A stretch of 64,000 bases of DNA, taken from contig NC_092680.1 in the NCBI RefSeq assembly GCF_964355755.1, forward strand, positions 14,049,001 through 14,113,000, written 5' to 3'. The position numbers and the translations under genes were made by a program. Below the pieces are notes generated by a model, which saw nothing but the letters and a program-made list of their open reading frames with translations, was not told where the DNA came from and ran no database searches. How positions within the stretch are numbered: position 1 is the stretch's first letter; every line of letters starts with the position of its first letter. This stretch comes from Antedon mediterranea. Lineage: Eukaryota > Echinodermata > Crinoidea > Comatulida > Antedonidae. Of the stretch, positions 24,445 to 38,099 are shown in pieces.

Positions 24445-24840
24445 GTATTTGATGAGGTTTTGAGAACCCAAATTTAGGATCAAAGGTCAAAACAAGTATT
24501 TATAGTCATTTTTACTGTAACTTTACCATTAGAGTAAATATAAATTTGGGTTTTCTGCATATTTTGAAACCAATTTTGCTTATGCACTCCTATCGATCAC
24601 CAATTAAAATATACTTAGGTCAATAGTTCAAAGGTGAAAATAGACTGTTTCTAAAAGTGATTGGTATTTTTCTTTCATTAGTAGAGTGATTTAAAAGTTG
24701 AGCATTCTGAATTCTGTATGGCCAGTCATTGATGAGATATTGAGATAATCAAAATTTCCAATCAAGGTCAAAACAGGCATTTCCGGTCATTTTTTTTTTG
24801 TAACTTCACCTCGTACTGGTTGTCAACATACAGTAAATAT
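24445..24840 (-). repeat. Diverged ~280-bp tandem repeat, TTTGACCTTTGA family
   Basis: TTGATGAGGTTTTGAGAA with AAGGTCAAAACAAG (24450-24500) is repeated ~280 bp later as TTGATGAGATATTGAGAT with AAGGTCAAAACAGG (24729-24780). In reverse orientation the same motif order (AAAAATGACN, TTTGACCTTTGA) occurs twice at 50380-50990, so both belong to one dispersed family. Confidence 0.55.
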
Positions 24841-24849
24841 TGTTAAGAT

Positions 24850-26438
24850 AGCAGCCATTTTGAAAAATGGCCCAATCAGGTTGAAGCAGACGGGGGAAAA
24901 CCGGAAACTACTACTAAGATTTGTTTTTTGTATTGTATATTATATGATGGAGTAATTAGAGCAGTTTTCTGTTTGGGCTCATGTCTATTACTTGCTCCTG
25001 CAAGATGAAATGTAAATCATACTTTTTAAGAACTTTTGCCAAATAAATATTATTATCGAGTAAAAATTATAGAAGTAACGTGCGATTTACCAAATTTTGC
25101 CTTTACAGTACGTAAATTAATATATAGATTATCCGAGATAAAACTTATATGACTAGATTCTTCTTCAATACTGTACAATCCTGTTTTCCATTTGTCTTTA
25201 GATCTTTTTATTTTAAGAAAATATTGAGTGGGAAGAGGCATTTGAAGGTTTGCCAGATATTGAATTGAATGAAATAAAACTTAGCCTGGTACTTGGAACA
25301 AAAGATTATAAAGTCAGATGCTATCCTGCATTGGGAACAAAGATCATTGCTATCAAGCTGTAATGTCTATATAAAAAACTCTCTCACTTATATTTTGTTT
25401 TGTTCAACCAGTAATACTAACGTGCCTGCTTTTGTTAAAGAACAAAGGTTGGATATTTTAAAATAAATTATATTAATTTATCCAAGACTTTGTATTTTAT
25501 AAAAATGAGAATATTTTAGTACTGTATTACCTTAATGAAATTTAATTTATTTTAATTTGAGTTTAGATTAATTTTTTAGTGTATATCATTCGTTTCTTCC
25601 TTGTTTAGCTGCCGTGTTTGTTTTAGTATTATTTACTTTATTTTGTTGAATTTGAAGGTAAAACATTAACTTTTGTGTTTAATTATCCTTCTTCAAAACT
25701 AGATATTTTCTGTTAATATGTCATATCACGTAACTTGTGCTGTATTGCTTTTGATAAATTGTTATTATTATTCTTTTGTTTTTCAATTACTTTAGTATAA
25801 AAAGAAATGAGTTTTAAATGACTTGATAATTATAACTTGTCTCATCACATAGATTGCTACATCTTTTTTAGGTAAAATTTGTGTTCTTTATTGTTTGTTT
25901 GTTTGTTTCTGTCCTAGTCCTAAGGTTTATTCAATTCCATAGAAAGGCTGTAAACTACCATTAACTCAACAGCATGTTTCTAAGGCCTGTTTATTGTCTT
26001 GTTTTACTTCTGGTTTTGGTAGAGTTTTCCTTAATATAAAGAATGAATCCTAGCACACATGGGTGTCCTCTCTCAATGTTTTATTGTAATATTTGGGTTG
26101 GTTTGAAGGATATTAAATGCTTGAGCAGATTGTGTAAAATCTTATATTAAATCAAGCTATTAAATTATATTAAAATTCTGCCAATCATGTTTTGTGTATT
26201 CAATCAATTGTACTACATATTATAATATCCCTGCCCACAGTAATTTTTTTTAGATTTTCAAGCATTAGAAACGTACAACACATTTATCACACTATACTTT
26301 ACTTTTATAGCTATCTCTTAAATACATCAACTACAGTACCTGTATTTCTTTTTTTTTTTTATTTGCACTTCATTATTGCGTAGGATACAAACCAATTCTC
26401 CCTGCTATTTAATATGACTGAAAGTAGCAAATATCTAT
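24850..26438. other. Gene-free stretch with a repeat fragment
   Basis: About 25045-25150 resembles 53437-53530 (CGAGTAAAAATTATAGAAGT and ATTTACC following it), a fragment of the repeat that flanks SMPDL3. The rest is AT-rich with no recognised gene. Confidence 0.45.
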
Positions 26439-26439
26439 G

Positions 26440-26756
26440 GGCCTGTTTCTGCTGCATATCCTCAAAATATGGTATAAAAATACTGTATATTTGATACCAT
26501 ATTTTGAGTACCCCATTTAAAGTATACTATCGTGAGAGGTCATGTTAAAATTCATCCTTTTTTTTTTGTTGGGTTAAAACGATCCCCTAGAAATAAAAAT
26601 ATACGGTATTTGTGATTTTGGCATCAGAAAAAAGCGTACACAAAATACAGTATAAATTTATAAATACTGTATTTTATCCACAAATTTGGTGGGGAAAAAT
26701 ATGTTATATTGATACGGTATATTTTTGCGAGCACCATTTCTGCTACCAAAAATATA

Positions 26757-26800
<44 letters not shown>

Positions 26801-26828
26801 GGTATTTATGTGGCAGCAGAAACAGGCC
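26440..26828. mobile_element. Palindromic element with TTTCTGCTGC termini and a TA microsatellite
   Basis: GGCCTGTTTCTGCTGC on the left and GGCAGCAGAAACAGGCC on the right are the termini of the element at 10085-10913. The interior has ATACGGTAT and AATATACCATA motifs and a TA run at about 26757-26799. Flanks ATG and TAA do not match, so the insertion duplication has decayed or the ends are off by a base or two. Confidence 0.65.
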
Positions 26829-26833
26829 TAATG

Positions 26834-28390
26834 AGCTGACAAGCAGTGGCACATAGTTTTAAGTAAAGACGTTTTGCCTCGATTGATTTACACCTAATCT
26901 AACTCAACTTGATCATGTCTTGTTACTTCTAGGTTCTATTGAACGTATTCAACTATGAACCTGCAGAAACATCCGATTAGTATCCCTTGTGGCACACTTA
27001 CTCTAGCAATTGCCAAATCCCAGGGTGGAAGGTACCTAATCAATTGATTGTCAGTCGCTTGCACTAGAGGCTACCATTTTCAGCAGTGTCTAGCTGCTTG
27101 AGTTACATTCCATGAGTATTGATCCTTGATACCTTTATTCACACCTCGCCAGTATTATGGATTTCATATAATTGCATATTTCATTCAGCTGTAAAAGCTT
27201 CATATTTCAAACCTTTCATTACTATATTCTCTGTAATTGAAATGAATATCAAAGGTTTAAATAACTTTACTTTTATCTAATAGCATTTATTTTCAAGACA
27301 TACAGTAAAAGTGTATTTCGTGCCTAGCTATGAGGGTAGTATGACGCCACGTATCCATATGAGTGTATGATTAAAAAACTAATTCATTATGTTGAAGGGA
27401 TGCTCAAGGAACCTTTTGTAGTCATATGCTCTCTCGGGAAGAGTTAGGGCTAATGTGGGTTCATTCAGGTAAGCAGCGCTAAAAGATAACAAAACTATTA
27501 TTGGTTCATGGAATACTTCAGTAGCAATGGAGTTGTTGTCAAGCATTTAGTCTAAAATGTATTCATTTTGTAGTACCTTTTGTTATCACTGTTTAAGTAA
27601 ACATTTCTGTACAACAAAAACAAAACAATTTGACATTTGCAGCTAAAATTAATATGACATTAAAGCAATTTACATGATAGAAACTATATTCTATTTATTT
27701 TAGGATATTGAAGGCACTGATTATAATATTTAATGATATATGCATTGAACATGTCTAGTACATGTAATCGATATTATTATTATTAATAATACGTGTACTC
27801 TGTAGCAAGGGATAATGTAGTTTAAACCTTATTGTTTATAATTAAACTAAAAATATTCAAAATTCAACCCTTCTAAACCAAAACGTTTAAAATAGAAATA
27901 ACCTGAATAACCAGGAAACCTGGCATCATTTGCATTTTCTTGCTTGTACTGGTTTACTTAAAGCAGTCCACATGTATTTCCTATGTTTTCAATTATCTAT
28001 TAATTTCCTAGGCAGATGGAATGAGTACTCTTCCAAACCGGATATTTTGCACTGCATAGCTAAGTGCATGCAATAACAGGCCATCAATTGTACACAAAAT
28101 TCATGACTTTCCGTTGTTAGTTTTTGTGTTTGTGTGGTGGCAAACATAAGCAAATGTTATTTTCATTCTTTAGACATTTTTTATTATTATCTATATATAA
28201 ATTATGGTTAATTCTGACATAGGCGAGAACAATGGAAAAACTTTGGGACAAATCACTTGGCAACACTATAATAATACCTGTCACAATATATTTCAACAGT
28301 TTATTTCAGTCTCGTTCGTACCTAAATATGTACTCTTTTTTAAACCAAATGACGTCCGTTTGATCATTGGTTGATTGGAGTCTAGCCCCC
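26834..28390. other. Gene-free stretch
   Basis: AT-rich; no recognised exon or bounded element. Confidence 0.4.
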
Positions 28391-28394
28391 TTAT

Positions 28395-28725
28395 AAAATA
28401 GAAACACAGAGACCGAAAAAAAGGGGATCCGAGAATCAAGAATACAGACAGATAGCGATAGACGGGAGAGAGACGACTGCCAAAACATAAAGAAGTATCG
28501 TTCCAGACTCCATCTGGACAAAACAGTGTGTTGCAGGCTTGTTCTATTCTTTAATTAGTCATTTCAAGATTTGGATAAGAAGATTAAAAAAAGATTTGAG
28601 AATCTAGATACAGATAGACAGAGCTGAGGAACACTCACAACTGCTGAAAAACACAAAGAAATATCATTCTGAAATCCATCTTGATGAAAAAGTGTGCTGT
28701 AGTCTGCCATTTCAAGATTTGATTA
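28395..28725 (+). repeat. Diverged ~170-bp tandem duplication
   Basis: Two adjacent stretches (about 28400-28560 and 28570-28725) share the order GAGAATC, ATACAGA(C/T)AGA, ACACAAAGAA(A/G)TATC, CCATCT(G/T)GA and TTTCAAGATTTG with many differences. No coding meaning was recognised on either strand. Confidence 0.5.
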
Positions 28726-28868
28726 AGAAAGAGAACCAGCTTTCCATCACATAATAATCCTATTTTTATTGAATGAAAAAGAAGATAGAAGACTGGTGTC
28801 AACTAGATACTAGACTGTCAACTTGTTATTAATTCTTTCTATTTGGATTTTACACTGTTCCTAGGGTG

Positions 28869-29030
28869 TCTAGAAAACTCAGATCTAGAAACCTCAGATC
28901 TCGGATATATCTGAGTTTTCTAGATCTAGAAAAGTCAGATATCTGAGTTTTCTAGATCTAGAAAACTCAGACTTATCTGACTTCTCTAGATCTAGAAAAC
29001 TCAGATATCAATATCTGACTTTTCTAGTGA
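28869..29030. repeat. Cluster of TCTAGATCTAGA palindromes
   Basis: The repeated word is AGATATCTGAGTTTTCTAGA followed by its own inverse TCTAGAAAACTCAGAT. At least four head-to-head copies fill about 160 bp, with small changes (TCTGACTTTTCTAG). The stretch can form several alternative hairpins. Confidence 0.8.
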
Positions 29031-32000
29031 GAAGTCTGCTCTGAAAACCATGTTGTATTTCCATCTGGGTTTGAGGTAACTAATATACATTGATTGACGC
29101 GTTAGGGTTTATTTTTCAAAATCGTCAAAACAATTTTCAGAGTTTGTTACAGTAGATCTTATTAAATGTGAGGGCACACATAATATAAATTCATTCTTTA
29201 ATTTTAGTATAGCCGGTTTATAGGTTTTATCCTGAAAACGTTAATGTGTATAGTATGTATATTTCTGTATGTAATACATACACAGTATGTAGAATAGCAT
29301 TTGTCTAGACAAAAGGATCATTATTAAACATATTAATCAATTATTTATTTAATTTCCATACATGCTTTCTAATTAGCACAAATAAAGAATAATTACTATA
29401 ATTGGTTTTGACGTGTTTGCTAATTCATTTTATAAATTATTTCAAACAATAAAATGTAAGTTTCATAGTATTTGTGACAGTGGTTTGATTTGAGACATTT
29501 AAATTTGACAATTTAAATTTATCTATTTAGAATCAAAAGTTTATTTTCCTATTTGTTATACACTATTGTATTTGCAGAAAATTGTTCATGCATGTGCTTG
29601 GTGTGGAAATTAAATGGTTGAATAAAAGTATTGGTAATAGTTAGACTGCAGACATTTTTAAAAAGTTGAATAATATTTTTTACGGTTCTAAAAGTTTCAG
29701 ACTAAAAAATGAGAATATACCCAAGATATTAAGAAATCCATTTTAGACAATTATCTAGTTAATTATTACTGTATATCCTTCATTTACTATTTGTGGTAAT
29801 GAAAGTTGCAAAATGTTTCTTAAAATTCTTTCCACATCCTTCTGTCATAAATAGCTGACTGACTTCTGTTGATTGATGTTTTTATTACCCTTGTTACATT
29901 TACAAATTATTCAACAGAATTTGTGTTCCTGCTTAATTTCCTATAACCATATAAGGTGTTGGTCGATATTTATTATCCATAAGAAATAAAGAATTAGATT
30001 AAAAAATTAGTACACCACCAGAAGGTCCACTAATAAGTTTGTTAATATAAAACAAAAAAAGTGATGATTCTATATTTTGAGTGTTGTAGGACCAAAAAAA
30101 ATGGATTTGGCCACATGGGTATTATTCATCAACAACATCAACAAATTTAAAAGTGACGTTTTTCCTCCGTGGTGGGTTTATGGCTAAATTAATATAATTG
30201 ATTTTAATTTGAATTAATATGATTGATTGATTGGTTACTTGATTGATTTATTTTGATAGAAAATATTTTGTAATATCCAGTGAAGTTTGGGTACTGTAGT
30301 TCGTTTATTTCATTTTTATATCAAAGACTGAGATTACAATTAAAATTTATTGCTGAAAATCACAGTAATAATAATAATATTACAATAGTAATATTATGTG
30401 TTAAAAAAACTGCAAATCATTCTATTAACTACTATAATTTTTTACGTTTTTAAATTCACAAGCGAATCATTTGTCAGCAATTATGTTGTAGATGGTAAAC
30501 AGTTGAAATCATTTGAGACTGAAAAACAAAACTGCCTATATATCTCTGGGGGAAAAAAGAAGAAAATTCGACATTCAGACACATTTTTAGATTGGTCAGA
30601 ATGCCGAGTAAAAATCCATATTGTCCGTCTTGCATTAAATCAAGCTCCCTTATATATGAAACTGTTGGACAGTGGGTATTCATCTATAATTATAGATGAA
30701 ATTGTAAGACAGGTGCAGTGAGAATGACCCTTGACCTTTCCTGATCATCCACTGGTAATGTGTATGGATTAGTAATGTACAGTAGACACAAAACATACTG
30801 CTCTAATGTTTTTATAAACCTTAAACTTTGTTCATATATATGTAATATATTATTAAGGGGTGGGTACGAAACTACATTAGCGCAAGGATTATGTAGGCCT
30901 ATAACCAACAATATTATTGAACTTTTCTGACCATTGAGACACTCATTTCACTGGTATAATGATCAAAAAGGTAACCACTCACTAATAAGTGGAAATTTAT
31001 ATGTTATATTCGAACTATACTTTGTTTGCTGGTGCAGGTTTATTGTCATTTATGTATTAGGCTTACAGTATTATTTTACTACATTATAAGCCACTGTTGT
31101 TTTCATATTTGTAAAATAAACTAAGGTACACGGAAGGTTCTTGTTTTTCTATACCTTTTCACCACCAAATCCATTGGAATATACAACACTGCATGAAATA
31201 TATCTGGAGTAGCCATCCCCACGACACAATCATGTCCCAATGTTCACTGAAGTTTTCACGAGTTATTATAGATATTATTATCTACAGTAATAACATTTAT
31301 TTAATGTGACTAACCTATAGGCAGAAACCTGTTTACACTGCAAGCAAATATCTATTGTGTGAACAAAGCACTATGTTCAATTTAATGGTATAAAACAAAT
31401 AACGTTGGTGGTTCGTTGGTGAGCTCCCACTAGAAGGCCTAAATGTGATAGGGTGTTCCACTAAACATTTTTCTTTTCACCTGTGTTCCCCACTTCGAGG
31501 GGGAAGGGCTGATATCGGTTTTTAGGTACAGTATTAGCGGCACCACTAACATCATTTCTGGTTTGTGTATTATATCCATAATAAATGGCATTCTAAAAAT
31601 AAGCATTAAAAACACTCCAAAAACACTTAGGGTGTTAAACGTTAATACACACTCTTTTTGCCCAATTTCTGTTTTACAACCTTTCTTTAGTAATTTCATT
31701 ATAATTAATTCACTTTTCAACTTAAAACCATGTTATACGAGCATGTCAAAATTGACAGGCTACGCATGTGTAAGTTAGCAAAATGGTGAAAATATGCTCA
31801 AATTTTTAATTAATATGGATCGTCAGAATGCTCAAGAACCCCTATTTTGCATTTAATTTTCTTAAAGTGTATATATCATATGTATGATTTATTATGAAAT
31901 TAAGGGGAAAAAGGTTAATTACATCATCACCTTCTTCTATATATTAAAGTTAAAAGTATATACTTTGATAATGTATCATTTTTAAAAATGTTTAAAGATG

Positions 32001-33799
32001 TCTTCATAGTAAAAAATTATGATACATTGCGGTATGTAATATCTATCTGCACCAAAGTGGTTACTGCATAATAAATACACAGAGGAATCTTTCCTCAACA
32101 TTTAGTAAGTTGTGTATGGCTCGGTTGTCTGTGCTCGTGTCTATAGCAGTCAAGGTACCGAGATTGATTATCACCTTGGGAAACGAAACAAAATAAGATT
32201 TCTGTTAATATCCATGTTGTTTGTCCAATTTTATTTCTTAGTGTATAGATTATACGCATGATTTGATAATGTAATCTAGAGAAAAAGTAACTTATGTCTT
32301 TATCATTATGTAACAAGGGTGGTTTGTGACATTATACGGCCGCAGAGGGATGTGATACCGACTATTGTATTTGAGTTAAATAGCAAGATCCTATCTTTTA
32401 TAAATTATAATTTGTATTAATTTGATTTATTAATAATTAAAGATTCAATCAAATATATCTTTTAAAAATCAATTATCTTTATTTAAATCAATGCATACAG
32501 TATAACCTATCATACCTGTCATGGTGACAAATTAAATCTAGTTGTAATTGTTGTTGTTTTCTCATATTAATTTAAAACCCCTATAATTTTGTAATTTTTG
32601 ATAGCCTTGACCAACTGTTGTCTGATGACAGTTTAATTGTTAAACTAAAAAATCTTTATCTTATTTATTTTCCTTATTAAATTATTTAATAGTGACTACT
32701 GTAGCACATTAGATTTATTTATTTATTCATAGGAATCACTTTTATATCAGAGGCACACTTGTATCAGTTAATGGTGTATCCATTTTACAGACAAAATAAT
32801 AATACAACTTTTTAAATCAATAAGTTTATTTTACAATTTAAAAGTTTCCATCTTTTCTAAATCTTAATCACCACAAAAACTATTTTCAGGTATATTTCTA
32901 CTTTTTTTATTACAAAATATTTACTAAACCTCTAGCTCCATCCAGAGAGTTACAACTCCCTGCTCCATCACTGAGCAACATGCAGAAAAAGGTGTCTTGT
33001 ATTGTCTTTTAATGATTTGTGACCTAAATGCTGTGACCCCTTACTGTACAGTACATCCAAAGTACTTGGTTACCAATAAGCTTGGGGCAATTTGCTTTCA
33101 GAATGTATAAATATATTGATAATCATCCAACGCTACAATTCGCAAATGAGAAAAAAAGTACACCAAACCTGAATATGTAATTTACAGTCTGTATTACCAT
33201 GTGAATATGCTTCAAATTAAACTCGTAAATTTGTTTTTATCAATAACAAAAGATTATATTAATTAATTATATTAAAGGTATACAGTATGATAATATTTGA
33301 GAAATTATATTTAGAATTATTACTAAAATGATACATCTCTTTTTCATTAAAAAGTTAGATTGGTTTTCTTAATTTGGTAATCGTAATTTAGTATGGTAAT
33401 ATGGTAGTTTTATTTTATGAATGTCTTCTGGTGTACACAATTAAAAAAGGACTGCATAGATAAATGAATTTATTTATTATTACCATTTTAAGTTAATTTA
33501 GTGACCTGTATCATATCTTAGATTATTACTTAAGATTATTTTATACAAGAATTAGTCATGAAAAAGTCTACTGATAAAAGTGGCATGTTCCTTTTGTTCA
33601 AAACTGTATAATCTAATTTATACTTGTACCATGGACCTATGCACAATATACTGTACATAGCATGTATTGCATAAATATGCTATAAAGAAAGATGATAATC
33701 TATAACTTAAAATTCGCCGCCATATATCGCTAGACAAAAATAATAATAATAAAGGACCCCCTCAATAATTATTTTGTCAGAGACTTTTTACTGGCCGAA
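29031..33799. other. Gene-free stretch
   Basis: AT-rich. The longest frame (30398-30721, + strand, 107 codons) opens with a hydrophobic run (IILLTTIIFYVFKF) but has no recognised domain or neighbours and is probably chance. Around 31640-31790 a motif TTATACGAGCATGTCAAAAT with TACGCATGTGTAA matches 58440-58485, a shared dispersed-repeat fragment. Confidence 0.4.
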
Positions 33800-33802
33800 T
33801 AT

Positions 33803-33950
33803 GCCCGACTTCTTTCTCACATAAAGCCGGTATATACCGGTTATATTTCCGGCACGATAGTCCGATTAGAATGGGTAACTGCCGGTAACGATACCGACAC
33901 GACGCCAGCATAATACCGGTATATTGCAGGCACATCTGTGAGAAAGGGGC
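33803..33950. mobile_element. 148-bp MITE flanked by TAT
   Basis: The left end GCCCGACTTCTTTCTCACA and right end (reverse-complemented) GCCCCTTTCTCACAGATG form an imperfect TIR. TAT lies on both sides (33800-33802, 33951-33953). The interior is built of ACCGGTATAT and CCGGTTATATTTCCGG palindromes. Small size and a 3-bp duplication fit a Harbinger-type MITE. Confidence 0.7.
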
Positions 33951-33953
33951 TAT

Positions 33954-36258
33954 AGAGTAAAATACTGTTCAAGGATATGGGATACAGTATATATACTCCT
34001 CTGCTATTTACCAACAAAAAACAAACAATTGAAGAAAAAAAAATTAGACACCTGCTTATATTTAGATTTGGAAAGAAGCCAAGTTATTGCTGCAAATGTG
34101 TTGAACTACCCTTGATATTGATTGTTCACATAAACTAAAATTTATGATGAATTTAATAATAATAGATTTAACGTTTGTTTTTGATGTAAAGAATTTACCA
34201 CTGAAAGGCTCAGAATTTACCACTAATACCACTCTTTTATATAGATATAAGCCAGATTTTTAAATCACTTTATTTGTGTGAATTACTCATCTTTATTCTT
34301 ACATCAGAAATAAAATGTTTGTTTACAAAGTTTTGGTAGATTATTTGGTTTATCTTTTTAAATCTATATTTGTGAAAATCCAAAAGCCTTTGTTATCGCA
34401 ACTAGAAACATATTTTTGTGTAAAACCGAAACTAAAAGTGCTTAAAAGATAACTTTACCAGATATAGTTTATATAACAGCAACAACAACTCAAATATTAA
34501 CTATGATTTAAATATTTAATATGTTGTTATGACACATTTTATGTAAAAGAAATGTCAATATGTTCACTAGAATTTCATGTTATACATAACATTTTTTTTA
34601 AAGTACCTAGATTTTGAAAACTGATAGTATGTTAATGTTTTTTGCACCACGCCTTTTTGTATATTGTATGTTGATACAAAATAATATTACTAAAACAGAC
34701 GTAATTTTATGTAATTATTTTATCGAAAAATGGCGTAGTTCATACAGTTACCAACTGAGGGCACAATCGGTTTACTTCGTTTACATGGCTAATTTTTATT
34801 TTCGGCGATGTTCTTTTTTATTCTTTCTTATAATATTGATACAAAATGGAATATGTACATTACTATAGTTTATAATTATGTTTTTGTCTGTACTATATTT
34901 AAACAAATATGTTTACTACTGATGAACAAAAATAATTGATAATAAATCATTTTTCTGAAGAAAGAACAATAATTAAAACTGTTTACACCAAAAAGGCTTC
35001 TTTTTTTTCTTTTTTTTTAATATGAAAGTTAAAGCTATTTAAAATGTTAGCTCTTGTTAGCTTTCCTGTTTAATATTCTCAAAGAAACTTGTATACTCAT
35101 GCCTTTTAGAGGTTAAACAAAACGGTGTCTGTAATACAATTAAATATAAAATAGTGCTACAAGCCACTGGAAACACTATATTAGCTTTGTTTACTCAATT
35201 CCATTACAATATTCACTACTTTTAGTTGATTGTGTTGAAAGCTAACGAAGTGACAAAATGAGATCTTACTTGTGTTTCAATAGTCGCAAACTGTCCATTG
35301 AGTGTAGTTAGATTTGTCATAGTTGGATTATACAGCAATTATTTATAAACAAGTACCTATTAATATTTATATGAGCCAGAAATAGAGAAAGTACAAAAAA
35401 AGGTAAGGAATGGCAACAACTATACATCATTCTATGGTTTATTGATTTCTTTAATGTGTCCCCTGAGTGTCTTGTATCTAAATTTAGTTTATTCAAGAGA
35501 GCACATTGCCATTCCTTTTCATACATTACCTGTATCTACTTTGATATTGGATTTTTTCAATCTAATTTGAAAATAATTTATCAAAATTTTATATATTTGG
35601 AATACCAACTAAAAAAATATATTATTATCATTTTTATGATTTATTTTGTCATTTTAATTTCACATTATTGTTATTTACTTTGAGCAACAAAAAACAATGA
35701 ATGTATTATTGTCTGTCATACAATGGCGTTTTGGTGAAATGTAACTGTTATTTTTTAATATTTAGTGAAATGTGAAAGTGAAATTTTTTTCTATGTAAGT
35801 GAATATTTTATTCATTTTTAATGTATCTTAATTTTCATGTTTGTGATATAAAAAAAATCCTACTAAAATTAAAATAGAAATTTTAACTTCAAAACTTTTT
35901 AAAATCAAGAATGTATATATGTAAAAACACCATCACAAAGCTATACATTTTGTATTTTTGACTAGTATATTATTTAAATTATATTTACTTGTATATTTCT
36001 TTTTTATATAAAAGCAGTACTGTAGGTACCTGGATTTTTAGGGCAGCCTAGTAGATGGGATGTTTGTGTAGTAATAGTTCCTGAATTAAGACAGGATGTA
36101 ATATGGACAGAAATGTTGTCAATATTTCCTTTTGAAACAAGTAACACATAACATTTAATTCTTATAGGTACCAGTAATTTCTTAGTTGTGTACTTTTAAT
36201 TGTGATTGAATAGTATAATAGCACACAACATTCACATTTTACATATATACTGCCCATT
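33954..36258. other. Gene-free stretch
   Basis: Strongly AT-rich; frames at 34614-34868 and 35317-35683 lack recognisable domains. Nothing else seen. Confidence 0.4.
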
Positions 36259-36262
36259 TTAA

Positions 36263-36887
36263 AGCCTCCTTCCCTACGTTTTTTAGATCTAATTTAAGAT
36301 CACAAACTATATTTAATGTAAAAATAATACTATATGGTCCTATTGCGATAACTTTTTTCGTCTTTAAACGGTTAAAAATGTGAAAAATAAGTCGATTCTA
36401 ATAATTATAGCGGCCCGCTATAAATCCCAAAATGCATTGTGCGCGGATTGATATTTTTGTTTTTCACCTGTAATTCGCCCACTTTTCAATCGATCGTGAG
36501 GCCAAAACAAATGGAAGACTCCTAACTTTTCAGCGAAAATACCGGGTTTTCCCCAATTTGTATCAACGGAGTCTGGCAAAAATAGAAAGACAATTAATGC
36601 AGCAACTATACAACGTCAGGCTAGGTATATAGCTAGCGTACAATGTTCGTACGTTACCGATGTTTACCAGCTAGGCCTACAAAACTAAGCCTAGCTAGGC
36701 TAGGCCTAAGACCGTCCACGAGAGGTCGATCGCCGCGAGCTACTTAGTAGTGCATTGTTTCTCACTTTTTATCATAATTTACCATAAAACGTACATTTAA
36801 GACAAGGAATGACATGGTTTAATGTTTTTAAAGTGATATATATGTATTATTTTCCAAAAAACGTCCAAATTTGCAGGGAAGGGGTCT
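36263..36887 (+). mobile_element. TTAA-flanked MITE, copy 2
   Basis: Near-identical to 4711-5340 over its whole length, with TTAA at 36259-36262 and 36888-36891. Differences are scattered single bases and short indels (for example a shorter AT run near 36838). High identity to copy 1 indicates recent activity of the family. Confidence 0.85.
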
Positions 36888-36891
36888 TTAA

Positions 36892-37430
36892 GTTTTTTTG
36901 ATTGGATGGCTGAAAAGATTAATTTCAGAAACTGAAATTTTAAGCAAACTTTTGAGATCATTTTAATTATTGCTAAGGTATAAACGTATTCACTTCAATA
37001 TTGGATTAAAAAGTAAGATATATACTTCCGCATTCAGATAATTTCACTCTATTTTTGCTAATTACTGTAATTACTTTTATTAACCTAACTTTAACTATAA
37101 TACATTATAAAACTTTAGAACACCAACATAATTTATTTCAATGCATTCTTATATAATTAGAAGCTATTGATTTGTGTTATTAGAAATTCTATAGTAGCCA
37201 GCTTGCTGCATAAGGATTAATTTTCACTTTCAGAATAGTTCTCTATGTTTCATTCTGATGTCAATCAATAACAATAATTTTAATGTTCTACCTCCAGTAT
37301 ACCACAGCTATGTTAATCTTCATAAAGTTTCTCTTCAAAAGATTCGCTATCAAATGCTTGTATTTGTTATTTAAGCCTGTTTTCCTGTCGTTGGTTGAGT
37401 TACGTTGAGTTGCGTTGAATTGACAGGATT
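36892..37430. other. Gene-free stretch upstream of MAP1
   Basis: No exon or repeat recognised. A MAP1 5' exon might lie here or farther upstream, but none could be read. Confidence 0.4.
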
Positions 37431-37785
37431 CAACAATTTTACAGGAAAAGGGGGTAAAAATCAATGTTAAAAATCGTTAAAATGTGCAATCGTTGAAGTT
37501 CAACTCGGTTTAACTTCAACGTTTCAATTACATCATTGCAGTTTGTGAAAAAAATAGGTACATGCTGACAATTCTTTAATTTTTATAATGCTACTACTAT
37601 TTTTTTAACCTTTTTTGTACATTTTTAAGGTCTGATATTTCAAAACAACAAGTGTAAGTCAAATTAAAATATAATATTTTATTATTACTTTAGTGTACGC
37701 CTAGATTAAGATATTAGTGAAAGCATGTTGAAGCATCAAAACACGTAATTTTTTCAATTTTTACGCGGGCCCGGCTGCAACACTT
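37431..37785 (+). repeat. Interspersed repeat, copy 2 (partner at 516-893)
   Basis: Same motif order as 516-893, from CAACAATTTTACAGGAAAAG to GCGGGCCCGGCTGC. It lies about 300 bp before the first recognised MAP1 exon and so would be intronic or promoter-proximal. Confidence 0.7.
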
Positions 37786-38003
37786 TTTGTCGCATGTCCC
37801 TAGACTTTTGACAAAACATCACATTTTTTATTGATTTTAAACCAGAAATCGTGGACGTATATTTAATTAGGACACCAGTTATTGTTGTAAGTTATGCTAA
37901 ATTTGTTCACATACATTTTGGAAATTGGAATTACTAAAGATAACTTTTTTTATTACAACAATAGCATTTTGTCTGTTACAACTTGCAACCAAAACAGTTT
38001 CAG

Positions 38004-38019
38004 AATATGAGGATTCAAG
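38004..38019 (+). CDS. MAP1: Candidate MAP1 micro-exon or alternative start exon
   Basis: AG precedes 38004 and GTACAG follows 38019, and the 16 bases AATATGAGGATTCAAG end in the phase needed to join exon 38100 (G + GT = Gly). They read N-M-R-I-Q-(G), where vertebrate MAP1 has N-I-E-L-G before the W of the next exon. If ATG 38006 is used as a start, the protein would lack the usual first ~60 residues. The upstream tract is not clearly pyrimidine-rich, so this is tentative. Confidence 0.25.
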
Positions 38020-38099
38020 GTACAGTAGAATCTACTGTTTTAAACATTTTTTTTTTAAGTTATGTTTTATAAAAAAATACTTATTTTAATATTTTTCAG

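Noticed and set aside
26612-26852. ORFs with IYIYIY runs on both strands
   Set aside because: They are translations of a TA microsatellite.
30398-30721. 107-codon ORF with hydrophobic start
   Set aside because: No recognised domain, no supporting splice or promoter context, and one such frame is expected by chance in this much AT-rich DNA.
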